This document shows, piece after piece, positions 5,154 to 5,281 of a stretch of 5,281 bases of DNA. Position 1 is the stretch's first letter. Each line of letters starts with the position of its first letter. The stretch is taken from positions 1-5,281 of the forward strand of contig CAZLNO010000160.1 in assembly GCA_964561005.1 (NCBI GenBank), read 5' to 3'. Both the position numbers and the translations under genes were made by a program. Origin of the DNA: CAZLNO01 sp964561005. Lineage in GTDB: Bacteria; Pseudomonadota; Alphaproteobacteria; Kiloniellales; Rhodovibrionaceae. Below the pieces are notes generated by a model that made no database searches, had not been told where the DNA came from, and saw only the letters and a list, made by a program, of their open reading frames with translations.

Positions 5154-5281
5154 AGGGGGGGCCATACCACGGATCTTTTTGCGAAGAGATTTTGAAATCG
5201 TACGCCTGGATCGTCTTCGTGCTTCTTCATGCTTCGACAAGCTCAGCATGTTGGGATGGACCTTCCCGGCCTCCTCCGATC
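5154..5281. other. Right-edge non-coding sequence
   Basis: The stretch 4903-5281 has no convincing gene; beyond the activator-like sites I see a weak ATCTTTT/AAGAGAT pairing (5173-5190), the repeat copy below, and nothing else. Open frames here are short and unlike any family I recognise. Confidence 0.5.
5227..5250 (+). repeat. 24-bp dispersed repeat, copy 2
   Basis: It is identical over 24 bp to the reverse complement of 4239-4262 and contains CTTCGACAAGCTCAGCATG. It lies upstream of the hcp control region, so the two copies bracket hcp as inverted repeats about 0.96 kb apart. No partner arm is seen beside this copy inside the window. Confidence 0.75.

Noticed and set aside
4239..5250. Insertion sequence or transposon carrying hcp
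   Set aside because: Short inverted repeats are present, but there is no transposase gene and no target-site duplication I could see; REP-like repeats explain them more simply.

Overview
This GC-rich, proteobacterial-looking window carries a small type VI secretion system (T6SS) 'puncturing device' island: two VgrG spike genes, one Hcp tube gene, and a transglutaminase-like cysteine-hydrolase gene between the spikes. No T6SS sheath, baseplate, membrane-complex or ClpV gene lies inside the window, so within these limits it looks like an orphan vgrG/hcp island. High GC, sigma-54 control of hcp, a Vibrio-type Hcp and a dispersed CTTCGACAAGCTCAG-type palindromic repeat suggest a proteobacterium. 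An alphaproteobacterium is my best guess, but that rests on memory and is not proven here.

Layout from left to right. A minus-strand VgrG gene, open at the left edge, starts at 1475. Its N-terminal 491 residues are visible, and it is unusually compact. A short AT-richer region (1476-1634) separates it from a divergently oriented plus-strand gene (about 1635-2465) for a transglutaminase-like protein with an apparently intact Cys/His/Asp triad. After a 94-bp gap comes a second VgrG gene (2560-4128, plus). It ends just after the OB fold and so lacks the usual C-terminal beta-helical needle. The 267-bp gap between the convergent vgrG and hcp genes is packed with inverted repeats, a REP-like palindrome and a terminator serving hcp. 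The hcp gene lies at 4396-4902 on the minus strand.

The 379 bp upstream of hcp contain no convincing gene but show regulatory architecture: a ribosome-binding site, a palindrome at the predicted start of transcription, a consensus-perfect sigma-54 -24/-12 promoter (4991-5005), an AT-rich segment, and a cluster of TGTGCG half-sites at -91 to -174. This is where a bacterial enhancer-binding protein of the VasH type would be expected to bind. The last bases hold a second copy of the REP-like repeat, inverted relative to the first, so hcp is bracketed by 24-bp inverted repeats.

Working model: Hcp hexamers form the inner tube, VgrG trimers cap it, and the transglutaminase-like protein is either cargo or an accessory enzyme of the spike. 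The first two roles follow from the protein families; the last is inference from position only.
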